This document shows, piece by piece, positions 41,550 through 50,581 of a stretch of 64,000 nucleotides of DNA; the stretch's first letter is position 1; each line of letters starts with the position of its first letter. Made by a program: the position numbers and the translations under genes. The DNA lies in contig JBBIWA010000006.1 in NCBI GenBank assembly GCA_037439425.1, positions 74,328 through 138,327 on the forward strand, in the 5' to 3' direction. Source of the DNA: JBBIWA01 sp037439425. GTDB taxonomy: Bacteria > Acidobacteriota > Blastocatellia > RBC074. The notes under the pieces were generated by a model. That model was given only the letters and a program-made list of their open reading frames with translations, was not told where the DNA came from and did no database searches.

Positions 41550-41960
41550 TCAGTGATCAGTCCCGAGGCTCCAGTTGTCAGCAACAGCCTGTGGCAGACG
41601 AAGATCCGGCTGCCAAGCGCTCGCAGAGAGCACACGGCTATTAGTCGCTTTTTTGATCAAATGGGTGATCGTGCGTTGTTCAATCTCGATGAGCGGTTTA
41701 CCAACCTCCAACCGAGCTTTGACTTCTCGAATGGTGCATTCCTTATCGACGATCCCAGCTCCCACCATCCCCAGTATTAACTCCGGCTGTCGCTGGATGC
41801 GCTCTGCTGTCAGTTCCGCTTTTCGTTCGAGCGACAATTGCAGGAAATCAACAGTGGGTGCATCGGCAGATCTAACCTCCCTCAGCGTTACCATACGGGG
41901 CCCGTCAGAACTAATCCCGACTGGTAGTTCTAACCGCTCATCATGAATCCCCAGTCCCAT
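41550..41960 (-). CDS. Hypothetical protein
   Basis: 136 residues, no recognised domain. The first third is rather polar with PRMVTLREVRSADAPTVDFL; the rest is helical and charged with ELILGMVGAGIVDKECTIRE and IEIEQRTITHLIKKA. AAAGG precedes the ATG by eight bases. Codon use looks native. The opposite-strand frame in the same place has no such support. It is a stand-alone gene 78 bases before the endonuclease/phosphatase gene on the same strand. Confidence 0.55.
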   Translation of the reverse strand: MGLGIHDERLELPVGISSDGPRMVTLREVRSADAPTVDFLQLSLERKAELTAERIQRQPELILGMVGAGIVDKECTIREVKARLEVGKPLIEIEQRTITHLIKKATNSRVLSASAWQPDLRLPQAVADNWSLGTDH

Positions 41961-42037
41961 CTTCAGAGCCTTTTTCTCGTCAAAATGTTATCTGATCCGC
42001 TCCTCAGCGCCCGATAACTTCACCACCACAACTTTTT

Positions 42038-43114
42038 TCACACCGTTTGGATCACACACTGGATCGGGAAGTGGTCGCTATAGCCTTTCTTGGTCTGGCG
42101 GTTGAACGATCTCGGACGGCCCTTCGCGGTCGTCATCACCGGAGGCGTGAAAATCTCCACCGAGGCTGGATCTAGCTTCAGCTTCTGCTTACCGTAGTAC
42201 AATCCGCGCGAGATGATGAATTGATCCAGCAGGCTCATCGTATGCGACGGCTTCGGCGTGTTCTGGTCTCCACCGAAGTAATACGTGCCGGTGTCGGACC
42301 TTCCCAGTAACGGCCACATGCAGTTGAAGAGATACGCTTTCTTGCCGAGGTAGGTCTGCACCGTAGGAATTTGATTACTGCCACTACCTTTCTTGATCTC
42401 TTCTTCCACCAGATCGAGGTCTTTGGTCGCTTGCAGATAGTCGAGGATGCTGCGATCAAACGGCTCGTCATTCAAATCACCCATCACCAGCACGTTTTGA
42501 TTCCACAGCGCATTGAGTTGATCTAGGCTCGCCTTGGTATTGGGCAACTGCAATAAGTCTTCGCGTCCGAGTTTCAGATACTCATCTACCAGCCGGCCAC
42601 AATGTTCAGCCACAGTGATGCGCAAGGCTTCGGTCTCCCACCGCCCTTGTCGTCGCGACGGCCAGTGATTGACGAGCACTCGCAACGTAGCTTGATTCTC
42701 TTTCACCGTCAGCGGAACCTCGAAGATGTCGCGAGTCGGATAGCGGAGATGAACCAGATGGCTTGTCGCCCCTTTTTCCTGCTTGAAGACTTTATCTGAG
42801 TAGATCAGCGAAACATCAATCCCGCGAATATCCGGGCTATCTTTGTAGGTCGCTACTTTCAGATCCTGACGCCCAGTCACAGCGATCAATTGCTTCACTA
42901 ATGCTTCATTTTCAATTTCACAAATCCCTAGCAAGTCTGGGCCTTGCCCGCCGTGCATGAGATTGATGACTTCAGCCAGGTTCTTGAGCTTGGCGTCGAG
43001 CACAGCCTGATTCCAACCGTTAGCTGGTGTGAACCCCAAATCAGCCGCAATCGGCGAGGCCGTGATGTCAAACAGATTCTCCAGGTTCCAGAATGCGACT
43101 TTGATCTCAGCCAT
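42038..43114 (-). CDS. Endonuclease/exonuclease/phosphatase family protein
   Basis: 358 residues of the EEP superfamily. The hallmark parts are VAFWNLENLFDI (Asn), LLGICEIENEALVKQ (metal-ligand Glu), NHWPSRRQGRWETEA, VMGDLNDEPFDRSIL (catalytic Asp/Asn) and the final GYSDHFPIQCVI (Asp/His). No signal peptide, so cytoplasmic. Members cleave DNA, RNA or phosphoesters. GAGGAGGAG precedes the ATG. The upstream leader holds a 10-base inverted repeat at 43167-43210. Confidence 0.88.
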   Translation of the reverse strand: MAEIKVAFWNLENLFDITASPIAADLGFTPANGWNQAVLDAKLKNLAEVINLMHGGQGPDLLGICEIENEALVKQLIAVTGRQDLKVATYKDSPDIRGIDVSLIYSDKVFKQEKGATSHLVHLRYPTRDIFEVPLTVKENQATLRVLVNHWPSRRQGRWETEALRITVAEHCGRLVDEYLKLGREDLLQLPNTKASLDQLNALWNQNVLVMGDLNDEPFDRSILDYLQATKDLDLVEEEIKKGSGSNQIPTVQTYLGKKAYLFNCMWPLLGRSDTGTYYFGGDQNTPKPSHTMSLLDQFIISRGLYYGKQKLKLDPASVEIFTPPVMTTAKGRPRSFNRQTKKGYSDHFPIQCVIQTV

Positions 43115-43613
43115 AGCTCTCCTCCTCCTCCGAAACCTTCAGCCCATCGGAGCCGAAGAAAAGTAAAGCTCACGCCTGACCGCCAAAAAGCGACCCATAC
43201 GGCGTGAGCTTCAAAGGGCGGTGAGACCACCACCGCCAGTTTTCTTGTTTGTGGAGCTCCTCTCTGGTTAGCAGATTCGCTGCCAGGCCCGGGCGTCTCG
43301 CCGCGCTGCAGGCCCGTTTTGTTGCACTCGCGGGGAACAGGCTGGGCAGCAAGGCAACCCGATGACGATGGTTGCGCCTTGCACGACTAGACGAGTCAGT
43401 GGGAGTCAGCACGATTGAGGACATTCTCCGCCGCGTTCTTCCGGCAGCCGCCGGTACAACAGTCTCGGGCGCGTGCGTGGGACTCGGGTCAGACTCCTCG
43501 GCGAGCTTGGTTGGCTCAGTGAGAAAACGACCTGCCTGCGCTGACTCGTCCGCTCTGATTGTGGCGCTTGTTCGCTTCATTGTCTCAAGGCGTCGCCACG
43601 CGACATGAATGAC
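43115..43613. other. Leader region of the EEP gene with an inverted repeat
   Basis: No gene is credible here. AGCTCACGCC (43167-43176) and GGCGTGAGCT (43201-43210) form a perfect 10-base inverted repeat 53 bases upstream of the EEP start; an inner CCGCC/GGCGG pair is also present. It may be an operator or leader hairpin. No U-tract follows. Confidence 0.5.
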
Positions 43614-44834
43614 TCAATAGTTATTGATCAGATCAATCGCTTCAATCCCGTCAGCGCGCAACACCTGCAACAACTGCGCGATATGCTCGTGACCGCGAGT
43701 TTCCAAGGTCAGGTCTATCTCCACGCCGCCTACCTCCAGGCTGGCAAAGACGCGATTGTGAGTTACGCCGAGAATATTGGCACCGGTTGCAGCCACATGC
43801 TGGCAGATGCGCGCTAACTCGCCGGGACGGTCGCGCACCAGCGTGCGAATGCGCACCAGACGACCATCCTTGGTCAAACCACGCTCGATGATCTTGGAAA
43901 GCAGATTGGGATCAATGTTGCCACCGCTGACAATCAGCACCACATTCTTGCCCGCGAGTCCACTGACTTTGTGAAAGAGCACTGCCGCCAGCGCCGCTGC
44001 GCCACCACCTTCGACCACCGTCTTTTCAATTTCAAGCAGCTTCAGAATGGCGCTGGCGATCTCGCCTTCAGTCACCGTTACTACCTCGTCCACATAACGG
44101 CGCACCAGCTCCAGCGTCCGTTCGCCCACGCGTTTGACGGCCAGGCCATCAGCGATGGTCGGCTGCGCAGTGACTTCTACCGGCTGGCCAGCAGCGAGCG
44201 CTGCTTTCATAGAGGCACAATGGTCTGCTTCGACCCCGATGATCCGAATGCCGGGTCGCGTCTCTTTCATTGCAATGGCGATACCGCTGATTAGGCCACC
44301 GCCGCCAATAGGCGCGACGACGGCATCGAAAGCCTCATCTTCCTCGAGCAATTCCAGACCGAGCGTTCCCTGTCCAGCGATGATGGCATCATCATCGAAG
44401 GCATGAATAAAAGTCAGCCCGCGTTCTGCTGCGAGCTGGCGGGCGCAGGCCAATGCTTCATCGTAGTTGTTTCCGTGCAGAACGACTGCGCCGCCGAGGT
44501 CGCGAGTGTTGGCGACCTTGATCAGCGGCGTCGGTTTGGGCATCACGATGATGGATTTAATGCCGAGCCGCGTGGCGTGATGAGCGACCCCTTGCGCGTG
44601 ATTACCAGCGCTTGCCGCGATGACGCCAGCTTGGCGCTCCGCGCTGGTGAGTTGAAGCAGTTTATTGAGAGCCCCGCGCTCTTTGAAGCTGCCGGTCATT
44701 TGCAGATTCTCCAGTTTGAAAAACGTCCGGCAGCCACACAACTTGCTCAGCGTGAGTGAAAGCGGGCACGGCGAGCGATAGATAGCGCGCCCCAGTCGCT
44801 CGCGCGCGGTCTGAATGTCCGTCAATGTGATCAT
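43614..44834 (-). CDS. ilvA: Threonine ammonia-lyase with C-terminal ACT domain
   Basis: 406 residues. PLP lysine is in TGSFKERGALNK, the phosphate loop in VAPIGGGGLISGIA, and SAGNHAQGVAHHATRLG marks the fold-type II family. An ACT domain covers about 330-406, ending IEAIDLINNY. It deaminates threonine to 2-oxobutanoate for isoleucine synthesis or degradation. Length and a single ACT domain fit the shorter TdcB/IlvA class rather than the long enterobacterial IlvA. Ribosome-binding site weak. Confidence 0.93.
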   Translation of the reverse strand: MITLTDIQTARERLGRAIYRSPCPLSLTLSKLCGCRTFFKLENLQMTGSFKERGALNKLLQLTSAERQAGVIAASAGNHAQGVAHHATRLGIKSIIVMPKPTPLIKVANTRDLGGAVVLHGNNYDEALACARQLAAERGLTFIHAFDDDAIIAGQGTLGLELLEEDEAFDAVVAPIGGGGLISGIAIAMKETRPGIRIIGVEADHCASMKAALAAGQPVEVTAQPTIADGLAVKRVGERTLELVRRYVDEVVTVTEGEIASAILKLLEIEKTVVEGGGAAALAAVLFHKVSGLAGKNVVLIVSGGNIDPNLLSKIIERGLTKDGRLVRIRTLVRDRPGELARICQHVAATGANILGVTHNRVFASLEVGGVEIDLTLETRGHEHIAQLLQVLRADGIEAIDLINNY

Positions 44835-44891
44835 AATGCGCTAGCTAAAGATAGAATACCATCTACGAGCTAGCCTGGCGCAGGCGCGGCT

Positions 44892-46553
44892 TCACCTCCC
44901 TTCCCCACGATAAGAAGGCCCGCGTAATACCCTGCCTGGCGTAGCTCCGGTGTATTTGCCCTCTTCAATCACCACCACACCATTGACAATTACATACTTC
45001 ATCCCTTCGGACGGCAGATCAGGTTCGCCAAAGGTTGCTCGATCGCGAATCGTGTCTGGATCGAAGATCACCACATCTGCGGCCAGGCCCGGAGCCAAGC
45101 GGCCACGGTCGTAAGCCATAATTTCATTTGCTGCTACCGCCGTCATGCGATGAATCGCTGCTTCCAATGATAACACACCGAGCTCGCGCACGTAGCGCGC
45201 CAGCACACGCGGGAATGAGCCGAAAGCACGGGGGTGGCTGGCAGCGGAAAGACGTGGCCCCGCTGCCGGTCCAGCATCCGTGTCGAAGGAGATAAACTCT
45301 TCCTTCATAGCCTTGATCTTGTTGGCTTCGGACATGCTCTGCGGCATGGCGAAAGCGCCCGCGCGGGCAAGGGTAAAGAAGAGATCCCACGGATCCTGCT
45401 TCGTGATGCGTGCAATTTCACCAAGCGATTTGCCATTATGTGGGGCATAAGCCGGGTCTTGAATGCGTCCTAGCACGATGCGATCCCAATCGTGGCCAGC
45501 GTGCGCAAACCAGTTCTCCCATCCTGTGCCTGTCTCCATCTCGCGCCGGATTTCAGCGCGCAGGTTTGGATCATTCAAGCGGCGCAGCAAATCCGCTGGC
45601 CCTTTGGCTGAATGGCGCGGATGGATGAGCGCGCGAATGCTAAGGCCGTTGTTGATGTAAGGGTAAATGTCGGCTCCTACTTCTTGACCGGCGGCGCGCG
45701 CAGCTTTAATGCGCGCAATCGCCAGCTCCATCTTACCCCAGTTGGCGCGACCCGCCGCCTTGAGGTGAAAGATATGCACTGGCAGGCCTGCGCCTTTGCC
45801 GATACGCAACGCCTCGTCAATCGCTTCGAGCGATTGATCGCCTTCGTTGCGCATGTGCGTGAAGTAGCCCCCGCCATATTGAGCAACGACTTTGGCCAGT
45901 TCGAGAATTTCTTCTTCCGGCGCGTAGACTGCAGGCGGATAGATGAGCGAAGTCGAAAGGCCAATAGCACCCGCTTCCATTGCCTCGCGCACAAGCGCTT
46001 TCATTTGTTCCAGTTGCTCCGGCGTGGCGCGCCTGTCTTCGAGACCAATGACGAGGGAGCGCACCTGCGTGTGGCCCACGGTCTGCGTCATATTCATCGG
46101 CATTCCGGCCTTTTCAAGCAGAGCGAAATACTCGCGCATCGTGCGCCAACCGGCGCTGCGGCCTTCTTCCTCGCTGAGTGGCGCGTCTGAGCTGCCTTCG
46201 CCGCAGTTGATCGTCGTGATGCCTTGCGTCAGCAGATTGTACGCCGCGCGGTGATCGGTCAGAAAGGGCCTCGCCGTTTGCCCCATCATATCAATGAAGC
46301 CAGGTGCAACGACCAATCCTGTGGCGTCAATCACGCGCGCAGCTTTTTGCTCGCTGAGGCGGCCAATAGCCGCAATGCGATCGCCGCGAATTGCCAGGTC
46401 TGCACGAAACCATGGTGCGCCGCTGCCGTCAACGATGCGGCCATTGCCGATCAGCAGATCGTAGAATTCGACCTTGGGCTCTTGGGCCGTGATGGTGAGG
46501 ATGATTGTAACCAGACCGCTGATGAGCGCTAACAACCACGCAGCCTTTCTCAT
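44892..46553 (-). CDS. N-acyl-D-amino-acid deacylase-like amidohydrolase, exported
   Basis: 553 residues with a signal peptide (LLALISGLVTIILTITAQ). The amidohydrolase shell is clear: LLIGNGRIVDGSGAPWFRAD, VVAPGFIDMMGQTARPFL, and AAADVVIFDPDTIRDRATF. The usual metal-binding HxH after FID is replaced by MGQ. Other ligand candidates (YFTHMRNEG, PVHIFHLKAAGR) are present, so it may be a mononuclear or altered-metal variant. The family opens N-acyl D-amino acids or dihydropyrimidine-like rings. It lies 57 bases upstream of ilvA on the same strand. Confidence 0.87.
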   Translation of the reverse strand: MRKAAWLLALISGLVTIILTITAQEPKVEFYDLLIGNGRIVDGSGAPWFRADLAIRGDRIAAIGRLSEQKAARVIDATGLVVAPGFIDMMGQTARPFLTDHRAAYNLLTQGITTINCGEGSSDAPLSEEEGRSAGWRTMREYFALLEKAGMPMNMTQTVGHTQVRSLVIGLEDRRATPEQLEQMKALVREAMEAGAIGLSTSLIYPPAVYAPEEEILELAKVVAQYGGGYFTHMRNEGDQSLEAIDEALRIGKGAGLPVHIFHLKAAGRANWGKMELAIARIKAARAAGQEVGADIYPYINNGLSIRALIHPRHSAKGPADLLRRLNDPNLRAEIRREMETGTGWENWFAHAGHDWDRIVLGRIQDPAYAPHNGKSLGEIARITKQDPWDLFFTLARAGAFAMPQSMSEANKIKAMKEEFISFDTDAGPAAGPRLSAASHPRAFGSFPRVLARYVRELGVLSLEAAIHRMTAVAANEIMAYDRGRLAPGLAADVVIFDPDTIRDRATFGEPDLPSEGMKYVIVNGVVVIEEGKYTGATPGRVLRGPSYRGEGR

Positions 46554-47111
46554 AAGTTGCTCTGTTAAGCAGCGGCAGAGACCGCTGGATTTACCACTAC
46601 TCTCGTTTTCAAATGCTCAGCCTGATAGACTGAGCACACATTGGGTCCTTTAAGCCTCCAGCCAGAAGGCCTCGTCAGGAAACCGTCTGAGGGGGAAAAC
46701 CTCGAATGTGAAAGAATTTTCAGACCAAAGGCACTCTCTTTTTAGAGAGCAACAGTTTTGTGGTCTCTCTATCACACTCCAACAAGGACGAGTTCTCTGT
46801 GGTGATGGATCGGGAAGAATACTTGTGGATTCAAAGTCAGCCAGCCCAAAGCTGTCTGTTCCGCTAGCAGCAGTCAGCGTTGTTGCAACGAAAATAGCAA
46901 GCTGCCTGCTTCAGCTGGCGTTAGCTGACTAGCAACCAACTCCTTTCTGATGGCGATTTACCACCTTCTCAGACTTTGGCTGGCCAACGCAACGGTCGCT
47001 TTTGCTGGTCACTTACAAAAGAGCGCTGATGACAGGCACAAACGCACTGGCGATCAGCGCTCCGATGAAGACAACTACTAGCTTCAGGCCAGACAGGAGT
47101 GGCCCAGGCCT
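46554..47111. other. Intergenic region with an in-frame hydrophobic tail at its right end
   Basis: No separate gene is convincing. On the minus strand, 47013-47111 continues the cytochrome frame past its TAG for 32 codons that encode a transmembrane-like segment (LVVVFIGALIASAFVPVI) before a TAA. A CTCTCT-TTTT-AGAGAG hairpin lies near 46733-46748. The rest is featureless. Confidence 0.5.
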
Positions 47112-48365
47112 CTATTTGGTGCCACTGCTGGTGGCTGCAGGCTTGCTCGGGCTTTGATTGACTGGCGTGTAGTCAAAAAAGCCATTCATCATCTCTTCCC
47201 AGGTCTGCTCACCAAAACGGACATCCTTATTGGGCTCAGGATTGAGCGGATTACTGGCGGAATTGTTGTAATGCGCAATAGCTTCGATCCTTGTGCCCTT
47301 GGGCATTCTCAAGGGTTTCTTCGGGTAGTAGTAGACCTGCCAGTTGAAGTCATACTTCGGGATCGAGAGCAAAGTCTCAGAGCGCCCATCAGGATAATGC
47401 GCGACATATTTGAAATCCTTGCCGCGCAGATGCATGTGCGGCATGAAGCTGACGATGTCGAGGTCTTCCTCAACCTCGTAAACTGCTCTGACTTTGTGAT
47501 TGGGTGCGCCTGCCGGGATGACAAAGCGCATATCGTAGGCCGCCGTGGTCGTGATTATTCTATCTACTGGCTCTTTGGCGAAGATCAAACCAACCATCGA
47601 ACGATCTTTCGTCTCCGTACCGTTGGGGGTGTAGTGCATCTGGAAGACGAGCTGTGAACCGGCTTTGATCAGTTTGGCCGTACCTGGCTGAGCCTTGAAT
47701 GGGGTCATTCCTGGAGAGAGCGCTCCTAGCAGATCGGTTCCTATGTCGCGTCTCTTTCTCGGCTGATTGCCTGGCTCGCGCACATAGATGACAATATGGT
47801 GAACGACCGAGAGATTGCCTGCGCGCGCCTCCATTGCTTGAATGTAGCGATCTTCTGTGAAGTTGGTCGGGACGGTGAAGTACATATAAGGCACCGCGCC
47901 CTGGGCTGGGACTGTAAATTCCTCAGGCATGTAAAAGACCACGTCAGGCTGGCCAATCTGCCAGCCAGTGGAGAATTTCGGCGCAGGCGGCAGGTCACGT
48001 GGATCACCTTCTTTTGCACCACTATCAATCCAGGCAAGGATGGTCTCAATCTCTGTTTGCGACATTCGCCGGTCATTAGCCCACTCGCCATATTGGGGAT
48101 CAGCGTGCCAGGGCGGCATCTGGCGGCTGATGACTTTTTCGCGAATCGCTTTCGCCCACGGGCGGACTTCTTTATAAGTTACCAGCGACATGGGCGCGAT
48201 TTCGCCCTCGCGGTGACAACTGACGCAGTGTTTGAAAAAGATCGGAGCGACATCTCTATTGAAAGTCACTGCCGCTCCAGAGCTGCTTGCGCTGCTGCTG
48301 AACATGGTGAGACCGGCAATAAGGCCACAGGTTATGGTCAGGGCGATCAAGCGGGTCCTTTTCAT
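47112..48365 (-). CDS. Cytochrome c/copper type II monooxygenase-like protein
   Basis: 417 residues. A signal peptide (LIALTITCGLIAGLTMF) is followed by a c-type haem motif CVSCH with downstream PPWHADP, and a C-terminal domain like copper-dependent monooxygenases of the peptidylglycine-hydroxylase type: SVVHHIVIYV and FMPHMHLRGKDF are copper-site-like His motifs, and NNSASNPLNP is family-typical. GGGAGGTGTTAG precedes the ATG. Probable periplasmic redox enzyme; substrate unknown. The frame continues beyond the stop as a possible membrane anchor. Confidence 0.85.
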   Translation of the reverse strand: MKRTRLIALTITCGLIAGLTMFSSSASSSGAAVTFNRDVAPIFFKHCVSCHREGEIAPMSLVTYKEVRPWAKAIREKVISRQMPPWHADPQYGEWANDRRMSQTEIETILAWIDSGAKEGDPRDLPPAPKFSTGWQIGQPDVVFYMPEEFTVPAQGAVPYMYFTVPTNFTEDRYIQAMEARAGNLSVVHHIVIYVREPGNQPRKRRDIGTDLLGALSPGMTPFKAQPGTAKLIKAGSQLVFQMHYTPNGTETKDRSMVGLIFAKEPVDRIITTTAAYDMRFVIPAGAPNHKVRAVYEVEEDLDIVSFMPHMHLRGKDFKYVAHYPDGRSETLLSIPKYDFNWQVYYYPKKPLRMPKGTRIEAIAHYNNSASNPLNPEPNKDVRFGEQTWEEMMNGFFDYTPVNQSPSKPAATSSGTK

Positions 48366-49220
48366 CTAACACCTCCCTTGAGGAATTTGGATTTGATTGC
48401 TTGCAATTGCCTGAACAGAAATTCTCGCTTTGCAGCCCCCTATCTTACATGGATCCGAGCAGCAAATAAAGCGAATTGCGCGAGAAGAGTGCACTTCACC
48501 ATTGCAAGGCTCGATCCCGAAGGCCTACGTAGCCGCCCCTACGAGGCTTGGGGCAGGGGGACCTCACGCCCTGGGCTGCTGTCTGCCGCCCCTTCCGGGG
48601 CTGACCGCTGCCTGAGGTCTCTTCCAGCACTCTACAATACTTCTATCCGCGCGAGAACTACTCGGCGAGGCAGAGATTGGCTGCGGTAAGAGCGACCTCT
48701 TTATAGAATCGAGAGGACAAGAGCTCTCTGGCTGCGGTAGGAGCAGCCTGTAAAGCTACCATAGGGCGCTCCCACCACGGCTGCTGAAGATCTGATTCAC
48801 TACCTACAAAGCGCAAAGGGCAAAGGGTAACTCTTAGCCCCTTTGCCCACCGCCCCGATGAGGCCGCCTTCGGCAACCTGTAGTCAGTAAAATCGTTGTG
48901 CTTGCTCAGGACTGCTGGGCTGATCCTATAGGAAGTGTCGCAGCAGCAGTGGAGAGCTTTTCAACCCTGAACAAGTTGAGAGGCTCTCAATTTTACGGCC
49001 GCGCCGAGTAGGGCTTGAGGCACCGTAGCCGAAGCGACAGCCCTTCAACTTTTATTCTTCGCTCTCTTTCCCAGCCGTGCTAAGATGTGTTTACCCAAGC
49101 CACCTGCCGCCACTTCCGAATAACCCTACAGAGGCGATAGGTCCGCACAGTAACTGAATCGGCCCCAAACAGCTTTTGTTGCAGCCGGTGTTGACTCGCC
49201 TCGCCTCTCAGAAAGCAGTT
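48366..49220. other. Long non-coding stretch with direct and inverted repeats
   Basis: 855 bases without a believable gene. TGGCTGCGGTA occurs near 48678 and 48729, each followed by an AGAGC/GGAGC-type segment. GGAGCAGCC and GGCTGCTG near 48750-48785 form an imperfect inversion. Pyrimidine-rich and decaying-looking sequence fills the remainder; it may be an old mobile-element or intergenic repeat field. Confidence 0.5.
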
Positions 49221-49571
49221 ATGAGCTATCCAGAAATTGAGCGTCGCCGCGCTAAACGCTACCACTGGTTGGTGGACATTTATTGCGATGGGGTTGAGGG
49301 AGTGGGTATTGCCCAGACTGCCAATATCAGTCCCTATGGGTTGTACTTCAATACCTCGACAGTGATCCCTAAAGGGGCGCGACTGAAATTGCGTCTGCCT
49401 GTTGCACCTGAAACGAAGGAGTATCTGGTGCTTGAGGCAGTGGTGGCCTACAGCCAGCCCAAGATTGGGGTCGGGGTCGAGTTCATCAACGTGGACGAGA
49501 GCAAGCAAAAGAGGCTCGAAGAGTTCATCGCCGAAAACAATCGAGCTCTAGCACTGGGGGAAGGGTGGTAG
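49221..49571 (+). CDS. PilZ domain protein
   Basis: 116 residues from the ATG at 49221; a longer in-frame start is possible at 49176. The N-terminal RRRAKRYHW gives the RxxxR half of the cyclic-di-GMP site and TANISPYGLYFNTS the (D/N)xSxxG half. The beta-barrel and a charged helix (QKRLEEFIAENNRA) follow. It probably binds cyclic di-GMP and alters a motility, biofilm or secretion partner. No such partner is adjacent. Confidence 0.87.
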   Translation: MSYPEIERRRAKRYHWLVDIYCDGVEGVGIAQTANISPYGLYFNTSTVIPKGARLKLRLPVAPETKEYLVLEAVVAYSQPKIGVGVEFINVDESKQKRLEEFIAENNRALALGEGW

Positions 49572-49590
49572 GAGTGAAGCGCATGCCTGG

Positions 49591-49884
49591 TTAAGGAGAG
49601 CCGCTCACCGCCTTGAGAAAATCCTCTGCGCTCAGCCCGCTGACACGCACCAGTTTATGCCTGGAGGTAGCGCCGGAGACGATCTCAATCTGATGGCGTG
49701 CCACGCCCAACAATCTGGCCAGGAATCGGATCAACTCTTCGTTAGCGGCGCCGTCAGCCGGCGGAGCAGCCAGGCGGATTTTGAGCGCTCCGTCTAGCTC
49801 GCCAGCGAGAGCACTCTTTGAGGCCCGCGGCAGGGCGCGCACCGCAAAGGTGATCCTCGCATCCTTGACCGTAAAATTGATCAT
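49591..49884 (-). CDS. yggU: DUF167/YggU family protein
   Basis: 97 residues. The family core is AVRALPRASKSALAGELDGALKIRL, with APPADGAANEELIRFLARLLG and VSGATSRHKLVRVSG. Function unknown; the fold is a small alpha/beta. GAGGTGAAG precedes the ATG and overlaps the TGA of the preceding yggT-like gene, so the genes are translationally coupled. It closes the operon VWFA-yggS-yggT-yggU. Confidence 0.9.
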   Translation of the reverse strand: MINFTVKDARITFAVRALPRASKSALAGELDGALKIRLAAPPADGAANEELIRFLARLLGVARHQIEIVSGATSRHKLVRVSGLSAEDFLKAVSGSP

Positions 49885-49890
49885 CAATCT

Positions 49891-50538
49891 TCACCTCAGA
49901 AAAAAGATGAACTGCACAGCTCCTGCAGCCAGGTAGAGTGCGATCCAGAGAATCAGAAATGACCAGCCAGTGAAAATGCCGCCGAACTCGAAGATGCGCA
50001 GCAATGGCCCGATGCGTTCCAGCGCCAGGTAGGCCACCCGGCCAAACAATCCGAAGAGCCAGTTGACAAAAACCACAGTCATCAGCGCCATCAAATAGAA
50101 GATCACTGATAGCAGGATCACGCCGGTCAATCTCCATATCCCGGTGAGCACTTCGCCACCGCCGATGGCTAACAGGCTGCTACCCAGTCCACTGAGCAAG
50201 AGGGTAAGGTATCCAATGATCCAGGAAGCAACAAAGCACACCAAAGCCGTCGCAATCAGCAGCATCAGAATTGCTGGATCAAAACCAAGCGCGCGCTTGA
50301 GTGGATAGTAAAAGCGCGAGCTGCGCATATGGCGAAGCAACTCGTTTCCTGGCTGGCGCGCGTAATGGGCGAAGCGCCCGAAAGGATTTAACTGAAGCGC
50401 TTCTACAATAACATAAAGCAACACAGCGGTGACGACAGCAATAATAATAACGAAGTAAACGAAAGTGGAGAAGCTGTTGATGATTTGGACAGCATCAATC
50501 ACGTAGCGGCCAACCAGGGTGATGGGAGAAGCTTGCAT
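49891..50538 (-). CDS. yggT: YggT family membrane protein
   Basis: 215 residues with about five to six transmembrane segments (FVYFVIIIAVVTAVLLYVIV, LLIATALVCFVASWIIG, IFYLMALMTVVFV). The NPFGRFAHYARQPGNELLRH segment with its charged loop fits the YggT repeat, and a second half repeats the pattern. Role unproven; linked to osmotic or septum-related processes in other bacteria. It sits 43 bases downstream of yggS and 6 bases before yggU. Confidence 0.8.
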   Translation of the reverse strand: MQASPITLVGRYVIDAVQIINSFSTFVYFVIIIAVVTAVLLYVIVEALQLNPFGRFAHYARQPGNELLRHMRSSRFYYPLKRALGFDPAILMLLIATALVCFVASWIIGYLTLLLSGLGSSLLAIGGGEVLTGIWRLTGVILLSVIFYLMALMTVVFVNWLFGLFGRVAYLALERIGPLLRIFEFGGIFTGWSFLILWIALYLAAGAVQFIFFLR

Positions 50539-50581
50539 AGATTAGGAATTTTAGGGTTAAGAGAGCAGCCTGCGAGCTGGC

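Noticed and set aside
43170..43580. Minus-strand 136-codon frame upstream of the EEP gene
   Set aside because: Arg/Ser/Ala-rich composition, no site, no family; the opposite strand is equally open.
47796..48689. Plus-strand 297-codon frame
   Set aside because: Mostly antisense to the cytochrome/copper protein; the part beyond it has no support.
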